A DNA stretch of 64,000 nucleotides from contig CABJBM010000005.1 in the NCBI GenBank assembly GCA_902363835.1, forward strand, positions 62,001 to 126,000, written 5' to 3'. Positions 43,681 through 51,880 of this stretch are shown one piece after another. The DNA comes from Lachnospiraceae bacterium. GTDB lineage: Bacteria; Bacillota; Clostridia; Lachnospirales; Lachnospiraceae. The translations under genes were made by a program, and so were the position numbers. Numbering within the stretch: the stretch's first letter is position 1; each line of letters begins with the position of its first letter. The notes under the pieces are model-generated. The model was not told the origin of the DNA. It searched no databases and saw only the letters and a list, made by a program, of their open reading frames with translations.

Positions 43681-44712
43681 ATGGGCTCCATAAACATTAA
43701 GGATATAGCCAGATTATGCGGGGTGGGTGTCAGCACCGTGTCCCGCGCCATCAACAACCATCCGGATATCAATCCAGAGACAAAGAACATGATCATGCAG
43801 GTGATTAAGGAAAACAACTATATTCCCAACAACAGCGCCCGGAATTTAAAGCGCACCGATTCCAGGGCAATTGCGGTGTTGATCAAGGGAATCGGCAATC
43901 CCTTTTTCAGCAAGATGATCCGAGTCTTTGAGGAGGAGATCCAGAAAAAGAAATACTCATTCATCCTGCAGCGTGTGGATGAGCAGGAGGATGAGGTAGA
44001 TGTGGCTTTGGAACTGATCAAGGAAAAGAAGCCAAGGGGAATCGTGTTCCTTGGAGGGTATTTTTCCCACAGCAGGGAGGAGCTGGAGCAGCTGACCGTT
44101 CCTTATGTGTTAAGCACCATCGGAATAAGGTCGTACTTAGACGAGTCCCCTGATTTTTCCTGCGTATCAGTAGATGACTATGGGGAAAGCTATAAAATGA
44201 CGGATTACTTATGTAAACTTGGTCATAAAAAAATCCTCATCCTCACCGCCGCCTCTGATGATGAAAGCATTGGCCGCCTCCGCCTGGAAGGATACAAAAA
44301 GGCTCTTGCAGACAATGGAATCACCCCTTCCAAATCCCTGATTATTTATTCAGAGGAGTGTGAAGAATGTTATACCATGGACAACGGGTACCGGATGATG
44401 AACCGGGTTTTGAAGGATAAACCGGAATTTACGGCTGTGTATGCCATTTCAGACAGCATTGCCATTGGTGCCTGCAAAGCGATCTTTGAGCATGGGGGAA
44501 GGATCCCTGAAGACTATTGTGTGGCAGGATATGACGGCCTTGATATCGCCCGTTATTATAACCCTTCCATCACCACCATCCGCCAGCCGGTAGAGGAGAT
44601 GGCAAGGGCCACCATTAAGATTTTATTTGATGTGATCAGGAACAAAGCAGGTCATCAGAAAAAGGTCTTTAAGGCGGAGCTGGTAGAGGGAGAATCCACA
44701 AGAAGGATATGA
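43681..44712 (+). CDS. LacI-family transcriptional regulator
   Basis: This 343-residue repressor has an N-terminal helix-turn-helix (NIKDIARLCGVGVSTVSRAI, residues 4-23), a hinge helix (NNSARNLKR) and a periplasmic-binding-like effector domain (about 60-340, with the C-terminal TTIRQPVEEMARATIKIL). It is the last gene of the maltodextrin operon, 22 bases after malQ. It most likely binds the operators at 38690-38713 and is released by a maltose-type sugar; MalR is the nearest known counterpart. Confidence 0.9.
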   Translation: MGSINIKDIARLCGVGVSTVSRAINNHPDINPETKNMIMQVIKENNYIPNNSARNLKRTDSRAIAVLIKGIGNPFFSKMIRVFEEEIQKKKYSFILQRVDEQEDEVDVALELIKEKKPRGIVFLGGYFSHSREELEQLTVPYVLSTIGIRSYLDESPDFSCVSVDDYGESYKMTDYLCKLGHKKILILTAASDDESIGRLRLEGYKKALADNGITPSKSLIIYSEECEECYTMDNGYRMMNRVLKDKPEFTAVYAISDSIAIGACKAIFEHGGRIPEDYCVAGYDGLDIARYYNPSITTIRQPVEEMARATIKILFDVIRNKAGHQKKVFKAELVEGESTRRI

Positions 44713-44778
44713 TGATTCATGAAGAGGAAGCAGCCAGACAAGCTTATGAGAACGGCTGACAAATCGTGTATAAGAAAA

Positions 44779-44813
44779 CAGGCGCATCGCTGAAACGGCG
44801 ATGCGCCTGTTTT
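44779..44813 (+). terminator. Terminator of the malto operon
   Basis: CAGGCGCATCGC (44779-44790) and GCGATGCGCCTG (44798-44809) form a 12-pair stem followed by TTTT. It faces the end of the minus-strand AraC gene. Confidence 0.88.
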
Positions 44814-44818
44814 GTATA

Positions 44819-45700
44819 TCAGGATTCCTGTTTTCTCACAGGGACTAATTCAATATAACCTCTTGTGCCAATTGGCTCAAGCTGAATACGGGGATTTTTA
44901 TTATCCCATGAATAGCCGATCAGAGACGGAGCATATTTTTCAATAGAAATCTGCACTTCCTCAATCGCCTGACAATAATCCTCTTCTTCAAACGGCTCCC
45001 CCTGGAACATTAAGTATGTGGCAGCAGGCAATTCAATTATATCAAAGCCTTCCGGTATGACACCGTCATAATCAAGAGCCACGTCCTTTCCCTGTACATA
45101 TTCCGAAGTGTTGGGTTTTTTGTACCCATTGGGAAGCCAGAGGCAAACCGGTTCGCTGTTAATTGATTTGATGCTTTGGAGAAGTCCCCATACATCACAG
45201 CCGACTTCCTCACAATAGGTGAAATAGTCTGCCGCTTTTATGCCTCTCTTAATAATAACCTTGCGTGCAGGCTTTTCAATTACCTGGATAAATACGTTCT
45301 TCAAGTTTACCATAACTGGTCTCCTTTCAATGTGCCTGAATTTAACGCCATAGGGAGTAAATAAATACACAGGAACAGGATTAGCTGCGTATTCACTGGG
45401 ATTACAGCCAAACTCACGGCGAAATGCCCGCTGATAACCGTCTACACTGCCAAACCCCATATCAAAAGCTACATCAGCTATTTTACAAGGGTCATCCCGC
45501 AACCTTAACGCTGATTTTGACAAACGGAACTTACGGATATAATCAGCGGAAGTCATGCCAACTTGCTTCATAAATAAACGGTGTGAATACCAGGGTGAAA
45601 ATAACGACGCTTTTGAAAGATCGGCAAGGGTGATCGTTTCAAACAAATGAGCTTCAATATAATCCTGCATTCGCTGTACGGCTTCTATCTTTTCCTGCAC
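44819..45700 (-). CDS. AraC-family regulator with GyrI-like effector domain
   Basis: This protein of about 293 residues has an N-terminal AraC double helix-turn-helix (about 5-105: IEAHLFETITLADLSKASLF, then IADVAFDMGFGSVDGYQRAF). Its C-terminal GyrI-like small-molecule-binding domain covers about 125-290. This layout matches Rob/SoxS-like drug-responsive activators of Firmicutes. The GTG at 45700 has GGAGG eight bases ahead; a GTG three codons earlier lies within that site. Targets and ligand are unknown. Confidence 0.87.
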   Translation of the reverse strand: MQEKIEAVQRMQDYIEAHLFETITLADLSKASLFSPWYSHRLFMKQVGMTSADYIRKFRLSKSALRLRDDPCKIADVAFDMGFGSVDGYQRAFRREFGCNPSEYAANPVPVYLFTPYGVKFRHIERRPVMVNLKNVFIQVIEKPARKVIIKRGIKAADYFTYCEEVGCDVWGLLQSIKSINSEPVCLWLPNGYKKPNTSEYVQGKDVALDYDGVIPEGFDIIELPAATYLMFQGEPFEEEDYCQAIEEVQISIEKYAPSLIGYSWDNKNPRIQLEPIGTRGYIELVPVRKQES

Positions 45701-45836
45701 GTTTACCACCTCCCTGCATAAGTCATTATAGGGTTTTCAAAAGGGAACCTCTCGACCTTTTTTGCTCAATGGTTTTAAGTCATTTATATGATATTTTCAA
45801 TCGGCGTGTCAAGAAAAATAGCACACAATAAAAAAA

Positions 45837-45871
45837 AGCGGCATAGCCTTATGAGGCTTTACCGCTTTTTT
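45837..45871. terminator. Bidirectional terminator
   Basis: AGCGG..AGCCT pairs with AGGCT..CCGCT around a four-base loop, with an A-run before and a T-run after. It lies between two minus-strand genes, so it ends the hypothetical gene at 45951. Confidence 0.8.
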
Positions 45872-45950
45872 ATGATCTTTTTGTGACTGCCGGCTTTTCG
45901 ATCCGTCTCTTTTCCCTCTATGTAGATAAACAATAAGCCATAGGGCGGAC

Positions 45951-46664
45951 TTAAGATTCCGCATTATCTTCTGCCTCAGCACCTTGTATTTCTTCATCTT
46001 CAATGCTTTCCCCCTGTGGGGTATAGGTTATATGAAGCTCGTTGCCGATTTTGTCTTTTGCTGTGATGGTGAGGTTTTCTTTTTTAATCTCAAAGGTCAC
46101 AAGGCCTGTACTTCTGTCTATGGACAGAGGAAGAATTTCCGGATTGTCTTCATCACATCCTGAAACGGAAGAAAAATCCACGCCTGACTGGCTGTCCTCC
46201 AAACGGAAGGAAAGGATTCCGTCCTCAAAGACCTTGTCCTTGACTGCCGGGGGTGTATCATCCAGAACATCCACCTGTTCATTTAAAACAGTCTTCATTT
46301 TGTTAAAGGATGTCAGTTTTACTTCAAGCACGCCATTGTTTTTAAGGTCCGCGGTATAGGTCTTAAGACCTGATTTCGTCATTTCAACGGGAGAACCATC
46401 CAAAGCCACTTCCATGCTTTTTACAGGAAGCAGGGATTTGATTTTAAGTTCCATGGTGGTGGAAATATAATCGCTGCTTTCACCGATGGTAACTTCGCCC
46501 TTTGGTTTGGCTGTCACCAGAATAAAGATCAGGCCATTGATCACGATGAAAGGAAGCACATAAAACAGAAGGACCCTTAGAAAACCATTTTGCCCGGCAT
46601 CGTGCCTGTTGCCGGAGCGGGTGTTCCTGCGGTTTGGTCTGATTTGATTGTTATAATGGTTCAT
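45951..46664 (-). CDS. Hypothetical single-pass membrane protein with Ig-like region
   Basis: I do not recognise a named family. The 237 residues show a basic, asparagine-rich cytoplasmic N-terminus (1-27), one membrane helix (about 29-50, FYVLPFIVINGLIFILVT) and an extracytoplasmic part that looks beta-rich, with two Ig/Big-like repeats (about 65-130 and 130-215). The acidic tail is EDEEIQGAEAEDNAES. It is probably an envelope protein. Neighbours give no clue. Confidence 0.75.
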   Translation of the reverse strand: MNHYNNQIRPNRRNTRSGNRHDAGQNGFLRVLLFYVLPFIVINGLIFILVTAKPKGEVTIGESSDYISTTMELKIKSLLPVKSMEVALDGSPVEMTKSGLKTYTADLKNNGVLEVKLTSFNKMKTVLNEQVDVLDDTPPAVKDKVFEDGILSFRLEDSQSGVDFSSVSGCDEDNPEILPLSIDRSTGLVTFEIKKENLTITAKDKIGNELHITYTPQGESIEDEEIQGAEAEDNAES

Positions 46665-46980
46665 ACTGATTCCCTTTTCCTCCTGATGTATTTTACGCCT
46701 ATAAGCATATCAGAAAATGAGGAATCTTACAAGATTATCTGTTAAATCGTAATAATTTAATTTATTCTTACAGAATGCTGTGTTTATGCGTGTTTCAGGG
46801 GTATCATGTTTCCATTTGGCTGCATTGCAGCAGTCCTCAAGCTGCGGTATAAAGGGGTAATGCACTTTTGCAGCGGCAAAGATGGAGGATTATAAAAATA
46901 TTATCGAAATTTGTTGGTCGATATGTGCTATCTTTCGGCAATCTTTGGCATATAATATTAATAAGGAGGTGAAAAATACT

Positions 46981-47271
46981 ATGGGTAGAACTTGGCATTT
47001 ATTTCCTGGGGCTTATAGAAATAAGAGTATAAGGAATTGTTTAAGGGGACTGGAAAGCAATGAAGATTATGATATCTTTTATGATGATGGAATATTCCGG
47101 TTTGAACAAGAAAAAGGAAATAAAAAGGTTGTTTGTGAGATTAGTGTAAATGCGTTTTATGAGGCATGTAATGGATTAGATGATAAAACAGAGATTGATA
47201 ATCGAATAAATGATTTTATTCTGCAGCAATTATATCTAAAAGGTGTTGAATTAGAGGAGTTAATAAAATAA
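46981..47271 (+). CDS. Hypothetical A/T-rich small protein
   Basis: This is a 96-residue protein of unknown function, starting MGRTWHLFPGAYRNKSIRNC behind an AGGAGG. The frame extends upstream to 46882, but the ribosome site favours 46981. It has no membrane helix and no motif I recognise; the C-terminal half looks helical and acidic. Base composition is clearly richer in A/T than neighbouring genes. The region just downstream holds a recombinase remnant, so horizontal origin is plausible. Confidence 0.6.
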   Translation: MGRTWHLFPGAYRNKSIRNCLRGLESNEDYDIFYDDGIFRFEQEKGNKKVVCEISVNAFYEACNGLDDKTEIDNRINDFILQQLYLKGVELEELIK

Positions 47272-47316
47272 TACATAAATGAAAGGAGCCTGCGGTGCCT
47301 TATTTTCCTTTTTGAA

Positions 47317-47352
47317 AACGCCTGTTGAACTTTGGTCAACGGGTGTTTTTTT
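47317..47352 (+). terminator. Terminator of the A/T-rich gene
   Basis: AACGCCTGTTGA and TCAACGGGTGTT pair (two G-T pairs) and are followed by a T-run. The stretch 47353-47583 after it has no supported gene. It contains an inverted repeat GCCGTGCC/GGCACGGC (47532-47563) beyond the end of the peroxiredoxin gene. Confidence 0.75.
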
Positions 47353-47583
47353 GATGGAATTTTGTATAGTATTTAAATGCAAATGTATTCAGATATAAAT
47401 ATAAGTTAAAAATAAATGGGAATATATATGAAAAGCGTATTGTTGCAGGAATCAAATTGGCAGGATAAAATCATATTCACATTGAGTAAATTAAGTGAAA
47501 AAGTAATGGTAATGGTATTAAAGGTTATTAAGCCGTGCCAGAACCAATCTATTCCGGCACGGCTTTGAATGCTTGTTACATAA

Positions 47584-48225
47584 TTAACAAGGTTTATCTT
47601 TATAACACCAGAACCAATCCATGCAATTTAAATTCGATGTTTGAGGTTCATTGGCACGTTCTAACAATTGATCATAGGTGCGGGGAGGCGGAACCATTAC
47701 AGGTTTGCCCGGTTCCCAGTTTGCAGGGGTAACAACACCACATTTGTCTGTTGTCTGGAGGGCAGTTAACAGACGCAGTATTTCACAAATGTTTCTGCCA
47801 TTGGTTAAAGGATAAACCAGGATAGCACGGATTATCTGATTTGGATCAATGAAATAAACATTCCGGACGGTTTCCTGCGTAGAGGCATCGGGAGCAATCA
47901 TGCCATAGAGGTTTGCAACTTCGGCTGTACGGTCTGCAATAATTGGAAAAGGAATTTGAATGCCTGTTAAAAGATAAATTTGATTTACCCATGCCAGGTG
48001 AGAAGGGTTACTGTCTATGCTGAGACCGATTAATTTTGTATTTAACGATTCAAACTGATCATTTGCTTGGGCAAAAGCGATAAATTCGGTAGTGCATACG
48101 GGTGTAAAATCACCTGGATGAGAAAAAAGAATAACCCAGTATCCTTTGTAATCAGACAGCTTTATACGCCCGAATGTTGTTGTAGCAGTAAAATCAGGAG
48201 CTGTCATACCAATGCTGACGTTCAT
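47584..48225 (-). CDS. Peroxiredoxin of the Prx6/AhpC type
   Basis: This 213-residue thiol peroxidase reduces peroxides. The peroxidatic cysteine Cys44 lies in HPGDFTPVCTTEF. The Prx6-type C-terminal extension is present (GVVTPANWEPGKPVMVPPP). It ends in an unusual cysteine-rich tail, NLNCMDWFWCYKDKPC, which could supply a resolving cysteine. It stands alone on the minus strand in a patch of likely acquired DNA. Confidence 0.9.
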   Translation of the reverse strand: MNVSIGMTAPDFTATTTFGRIKLSDYKGYWVILFSHPGDFTPVCTTEFIAFAQANDQFESLNTKLIGLSIDSNPSHLAWVNQIYLLTGIQIPFPIIADRTAEVANLYGMIAPDASTQETVRNVYFIDPNQIIRAILVYPLTNGRNICEILRLLTALQTTDKCGVVTPANWEPGKPVMVPPPRTYDQLLERANEPQTSNLNCMDWFWCYKDKPC

Positions 48226-48362
48226 AAATGTACCTGAAAGATAGTTTGTGATATTATATGACAGTAGGAATGGTACGTTTCAGGTTTATTGTAAATTTTA
48301 ACCTTAAATCCGGTAACACGTTCTCTTTTTGACCTGGTAGAGTTATGGCAGCTTATTAACGA

Positions 48363-48572
48363 AAACAATGTTTTTTGGTGTCTGCTGCAGAACATTTAGA
48401 CACCTCTGCAAGCAATGGAAAACTGTTTATTCTTAGGATTGTTATGATTGCCGAGTGGGAAAGAGATAATACGATAAAAACAATCACGGATAATTATTAT
48501 AAACGTGCAGAATTAGGGCGCCGGGTAGGAGGAAAGATCCTATATGGCTATAACACCTCCACGTTTATGTAA
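48363..48572 (+). pseudogene. Fragment of a large serine recombinase
   Basis: About 70 residues remain of the catalytic-domain end of a large serine recombinase (TnpX/resolvase type). They read LVSAAEHLDTSASNGKLFIL, then IAEWERDNTIKTITDNYYKR and AELGRRVGGKILYGYNT. In intact relatives this is the EfDTs..G.l.l.i....ER..i.eR...y...a..G...GG.ppyGY region. The N-terminal serine part and the DNA-binding half are gone. It marks a former mobile element between the peroxiredoxin gene and glnK. Confidence 0.75.
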
Positions 48573-48609
48573 AATGGAAGAGAAATTAAATCTTTAAAAG
48601 TTAATTGGA

Positions 48610-48951
48610 CTATTTAATTGCGTCTTCCCCGCGTTCTCCCGTACGAATGCGAATCGCATCCTGGATATCAGAAATGAAGATCTTTCCATCACCAAATTCT
48701 CCTGTATATGCTTTTTTGGTAATTGCATCAATAACCAATTCAACCTGGGTATCAGGAACGGCCAGTTCGATCTTTATTTTGGTAAGGAAGTTATAGTCTA
48801 CTTCTGCGCCGCGGACAAATTCAGTCCAGCCCTTCTGATTGCCGCAGCCCATAACCTGCATAATGCTTAAGCCGTTTAATTTCAGCTCATCCATAATTTC
48901 TTTAATGTCCTCCAGCTTTTCCGGCCGGATAAATGCTTCAATTTTCTTCAT
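48610..48951 (-). CDS. glnK: Nitrogen regulatory protein P-II
   Basis: This 113-residue trimeric signal protein reports ATP/ADP and 2-oxoglutarate and gates the ammonium channel. P-II features are MKKIEAFIRPEKLEDIKEIM at the start, GCGNQKGWTEFVRGAEVDYN (T-loop) and FGDGKIFISDIQDAIRIRTG. The T-loop tyrosine uridylylated in enterobacteria (position 51) is replaced by valine, so control by uridylylation is not expected. It lies 18 bases after amtB and forms the usual pair with it. Confidence 0.95.
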   Translation of the reverse strand: MKKIEAFIRPEKLEDIKEIMDELKLNGLSIMQVMGCGNQKGWTEFVRGAEVDYNFLTKIKIELAVPDTQVELVIDAITKKAYTGEFGDGKIFISDIQDAIRIRTGERGEDAIK

Positions 48952-48969
48952 ATAATTCTCTCCCTTTTA

Positions 48970-50205
48970 TTAATCCATTCCATTAAATGCAGGATAAGCA
49001 GTTTCTCCATGCTCCGAAGAATCAAGACCAGTCACCTCAACTTTGCTGGTCACCTTGATTCCCTTTGTGATCAGGGATGCAATGCCGGCTGCCACCAGAG
49101 TTCCTATGATGGCAATGAAAATGGTCATAAGAATTGCTGCGATCTGACGAAGTAATAAAGTTATATCTCCAAATATGAGGCCATTCCATGGTGCTGCGGA
49201 ATTGATGCTGGTATGGGTAAAAATACCAGTTGCAATGCCGCCCCAGATACCGCCGATTCCGTGACAACCGAATACATCAAGTGCATCGTCGTATCCATAC
49301 TTTGGTTTGATTACATTGATGAAGTAATAGCAGATCGGGCTTACAAGTGCTCCGATGAGGATTGCTGCCCAAATCGGTACAAATCCTGCACCCGGAGTAA
49401 TGGCTACCAAACCGATAACAAGTCCCGTGGAAGTTCCAACCAGCGTTGGTTTGCCATTTTTGATCACTTCAATGAAGATCCAGGAAAGGAGTGCAGAAGC
49501 TGCTGCTGTGTTGGTTGTCATGAATGCATGTGCTGCCAGTTCATTGGCTGCCAGGGCGCTTCCTCCGTTAAATCCAAACCAGCCGAACCACAGAAGAGCC
49601 GCACCAAGAAATACGAAGGGTACGTTGTGAGGATGGTACGGTGCCTTTCCTAAATTTCTGCGTTTTCCAAGAAGAATGGAAAGTACCAGGGCGCTTACAC
49701 CGGAACTGATATGAACCACGTTGCCGCCGGCAAAATCAATGGAACCAATCTGGAACAAATAACCTCCGCCCCATACCATATGAGCCAGGGGATAATAAAC
49801 AATGATAGACCACAATGCCACAAAAATTGCCAGAGAGGAGAATTTCATACGTTCTGCAACCGCCCCGGTAATAAGAGCAGGAGCAATGATTGCAAACATC
49901 ATCTGGAAAATGGCAAAAACAAGCGTATTTGGGTAAGAATGTGTGGTGTCGGCAAAGGTATCAAAATTAAGGCCAAACCAGTTAAGATTCCCGATGACAC
50001 CTCCAATATCTCCGCTGAAGGAGAGGGAAAAACCGATCGAAACCCATAGAACTGATCCGATTCCCATCATAATGGCTGATGACATCATGGTGTTTACAAC
50101 ATTTTTTCGTTTTACCAGTCCTCCATAAAAAAATGCCAACCCAGGGGTCATGATAAACACAAGAGCAGAACATATAAGCATCCATGAAAAATCTCCGTGA
50201 TCCAT
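48970..50205 (-). CDS. amtB: Ammonium transporter
   Basis: This 411-residue Amt/Rh channel has 11 predicted helices. Family signatures are MTPGLAFFYGGLVKRKNVVN at about 20-39, HMVWGGGYLFQIGSIDFAGG followed by VVHISSG (about 142-168) with the pore histidine, and DALDVFGCHGIGGIWGGIATG near residue 303 with the second histidine. It is the first gene of an amtB-glnK operon. The leader has a terminator plus hairpins matching the ANTAR target motif, so expression is probably raised by a nitrogen-responsive antiterminator. Confidence 0.95.
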   Translation of the reverse strand: MDHGDFSWMLICSALVFIMTPGLAFFYGGLVKRKNVVNTMMSSAIMMGIGSVLWVSIGFSLSFSGDIGGVIGNLNWFGLNFDTFADTTHSYPNTLVFAIFQMMFAIIAPALITGAVAERMKFSSLAIFVALWSIIVYYPLAHMVWGGGYLFQIGSIDFAGGNVVHISSGVSALVLSILLGKRRNLGKAPYHPHNVPFVFLGAALLWFGWFGFNGGSALAANELAAHAFMTTNTAAASALLSWIFIEVIKNGKPTLVGTSTGLVIGLVAITPGAGFVPIWAAILIGALVSPICYYFINVIKPKYGYDDALDVFGCHGIGGIWGGIATGIFTHTSINSAAPWNGLIFGDITLLLRQIAAILMTIFIAIIGTLVAAGIASLITKGIKVTSKVEVTGLDSSEHGETAYPAFNGMD

Positions 50206-50235
50206 AAATAAAGCACCTCTTTCTTATTTTTGGGT

Positions 50236-50291
50236 AAAAAAATTAAGCCATAACCTTGTGCGACATTGCACATAGTTATGGCTTCTTTGCC
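50236..50291 (-). promoter_or_regulatory. ANTAR-type two-hairpin leader with terminator before amtB
   Basis: On the minus strand, P1 is GGC-AAAGAA-GCC (50291 to 50280) and P2 is GTGC-AATGTC-GCAC (50271 to 50258). Both loops are hexaloops with A at position 1 and G at position 4, the ANTAR consensus. The terminator stem AAGCCATAAC/GTTATGGCTT (50275-50284 with 50245-50254) encloses P2 and uses the GCC of P1, followed by a T-run. P1 formation and termination exclude each other. This is the layout of ANTAR-protein antitermination. Confidence 0.7.
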
Positions 50292-50332
50292 TTGAAAAAT
50301 ATTATTAATATTATTTCATGAAATATATAGCT

Positions 50333-50361
50333 AGACTAAAGCATGGATGTGTTTTTGTCAA
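50333..50361 (-). promoter_or_regulatory. Promoter of amtB-glnK
   Basis: On the minus strand TTGACA (50361-50356) and TAGTCT (50338-50333) are 17 bases apart. The transcript would start about 35 bases before P1 of the antiterminator leader. Confidence 0.7.
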
Positions 50362-50513
50362 GTAAAATTTTAAAGTCCTAATGGGTGCTTTTTTAAATAA
50401 TCCAGAGCCAGTTTAAGTACTCCCGCACTGATTCGCTTCAATACTATTATCAGCGCAGATACATCCTTGACGGAAGAAGAAATCGTCCAGACGATGAAAA
50501 ACGCTGGAAAATA

Positions 50514-50556
50514 AAGACTTTCGTCAAATAAAGCAGAACGTTCAAAGTCTTGTTTT
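50514..50556 (+). terminator. Terminator after a possible gene remnant
   Basis: AAGACTTT and AAAGTCTT pair at a distance of 22 bases and are followed by GTTTTT. Just before it, a short open frame ending at 50514 (last residues LTEEEIVQTMKNAGK) has no recognisable start. This may be the tail of a deleted gene. Nothing else was seen in 50362-50600. Confidence 0.5.
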
Positions 50557-50638
50557 TAAGCTAAAAATCACAATTTCATAAGAGCTGGAAAATAAGACCT
50601 GTTAAATCTTAGTAATTTGTGTTAATATATCTAAGAAA

Positions 50639-50674
50639 GTTCGGTTCGCCTTTGGCTGACCGAAGGGCTATTTT
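50639..50674 (+). ncRNA. Unrecognised 5'-leader hairpin element, copy B
   Basis: TTCGG (50640-50644) pairs with CCGAA (50660-50664). Inside it GCC (50648-50650) pairs with GGC (50654-50656), and GGGCT with a T-rich tract follows. It matches copy A at 28320 in layout, loop letters and distance to the gene (about 80 bases). One stem pair is changed from A-T to G-C with compensation. Confidence 0.5.
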
Positions 50675-50747
50675 CTAAATTCAAGCTGGACTGCATTTGC
50701 TTTCGTTAAGAATAATATGCCTGAGAAAGAACAAAAGGAGACTCAGT

Positions 50748-51278
50748 ATGGTCGAGGAAGCTGTTGCATTTGCAACCAAGTCCCATGAAGGGACCTTTCG
50801 GAAAGGGACGAAGATCCCTTATATCGTCCATCCCCTGGAGACAGCAGTCATCGTTGCTTTGATGGTAACGGATGAAGAGATGATCTGCGCTGCCCTTCTT
50901 CATGACGTGGTGGAGGATACGGGTGTTACGGAGGCGGAGCTTAAGGAAGCATTCGGACCCCGGGTGGCTGAGCTGGTTATGGAAGAAACAGAAGATAAAA
51001 CAAAGTGCTGGAAGGAACGTAAATGTGCGACTCTGGATCATCTGGAGCAGGCTTCCAGAGACAGCAAGATCCTTGTCCTGGCTGACAAGCTGAGCAATTT
51101 GAGGGCAACGGCCAGAGACCATTATTTAATGGGTGATGACCTTTGGCAGCGTTTTAATGAAAAGAACAAGTCTGAACACGCCTGGTATTACAAGGGAATT
51201 GCAAAACGCCTTACAGGCCTTGAGGAGTTTCCTGCTTATCAGGAATATGTAAAACTATGCGAAAAGGTTTTTGGATAG
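50748..51278 (+). CDS. HD-domain hydrolase, MESH1/SpoT-like
   Basis: This 176-residue protein consists of an HD phosphohydrolase domain like the (p)ppGpp-hydrolase part of Rel/SpoT and small MESH1 proteins. Motifs are KSHEGTFRKGTKIPYIVHPL (His53-type entry), ALLHDVVEDTGVTEAEL (the HD pair plus ED) and LADKLSNLRATARD. The synthetase domain is absent. The start at 50748 has AAAGGAG ahead. The leader carries an unrecognised hairpin element. The substrate could be (p)ppGpp or another nucleotide. Confidence 0.85.
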   Translation: MVEEAVAFATKSHEGTFRKGTKIPYIVHPLETAVIVALMVTDEEMICAALLHDVVEDTGVTEAELKEAFGPRVAELVMEETEDKTKCWKERKCATLDHLEQASRDSKILVLADKLSNLRATARDHYLMGDDLWQRFNEKNKSEHAWYYKGIAKRLTGLEEFPAYQEYVKLCEKVFG

Positions 51279-51300
51279 AATAGAATAATAAAAGACAAGA

Positions 51301-51334
51301 GGCAGGGCTTACATATGTAAAAGCCCTGCCTTTT
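51301..51334. terminator. Bidirectional terminator between the HD hydrolase gene and mgsA
   Basis: GGCAGGGCTT and AAGCCCTGCC pair around ACATATGTAA and are followed by TTTT. The two genes converge on it. Confidence 0.85.
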
Positions 51335-51356
51335 GTCATTCCATATAAAAGCCCTT

Positions 51357-51830
51357 TTACAGGGTTTTTGCGCGATCTGCAATGTTTTTGTGAAAGTTGA
51401 TAACCTGATGTTCATAGGTCTTATCCATGAGAGGTGAGGTGATGATGAAATCCGCGGTTGCCCTGGTATTGGCAATGGGAATGTCATAAACCTGAGCAAT
51501 ACGTAAAAGCGCTTTCACATCCGGGTCATGAGGTTGCGCGGTGAGAGGGTCGGAGAAGAATATTACCAGATCAATCCTTCCTTCCACGATCTTTGCTCCG
51601 ATCTGCTGGTCTCCTCCCAAAGGTCCGCTGTTATAGCCCTTTACGGGAAGGCCTGTCTGGTCCGTGATCATGCGTGCCGTTGTGCCGGTGCCGCAGAGCG
51701 TATGTTTTTCAAGAGCCGCCTTGTGCTCCTTACACCATTCGATCAGCGCATGTTTTTCATTGTCATGAGCGATCAGAGCGATGCTTTTTTTCTTTTCCAG
51801 GGTAAAAGTGATAAAGTCATTTGTCCGCAT
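51357..51830 (-). CDS. mgsA: Methylglyoxal synthase
   Basis: This 157-residue enzyme converts dihydroxyacetone phosphate to methylglyoxal and phosphate, a bypass of lower glycolysis. Family motifs are SIALIAHDNEKHALIEWC, GTTARMI, the catalytic SGPLGGDQQIGAKI and FFSDPLTAQPHDPDVKALLR. Length matches E. coli MgsA (152). It lies just downstream of the BTAD-type regulator gene on the same strand. Confidence 0.95.
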   Translation of the reverse strand: MRTNDFITFTLEKKKSIALIAHDNEKHALIEWCKEHKAALEKHTLCGTGTTARMITDQTGLPVKGYNSGPLGGDQQIGAKIVEGRIDLVIFFSDPLTAQPHDPDVKALLRIAQVYDIPIANTRATADFIITSPLMDKTYEHQVINFHKNIADRAKTL

Positions 51831-51880
51831 TCTGTTCCTCCTGTAGGCAGTTTTCCTGTATGTATCCCTGTTCTATAAGC

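Noticed and set aside
47428..47568. 46-codon ORF downstream of the A/T-rich gene
   Set aside because: It has no ribosome site, no recognisable similarity, and ends inside an inverted repeat. I judged it chance.
50639..50674. Fluoride riboswitch suggested by GTTCGCC and GGCTGA
   Set aside because: The conserved GGNGATGG opening and pseudoknot partners are missing, and the downstream gene is not a fluoride gene.
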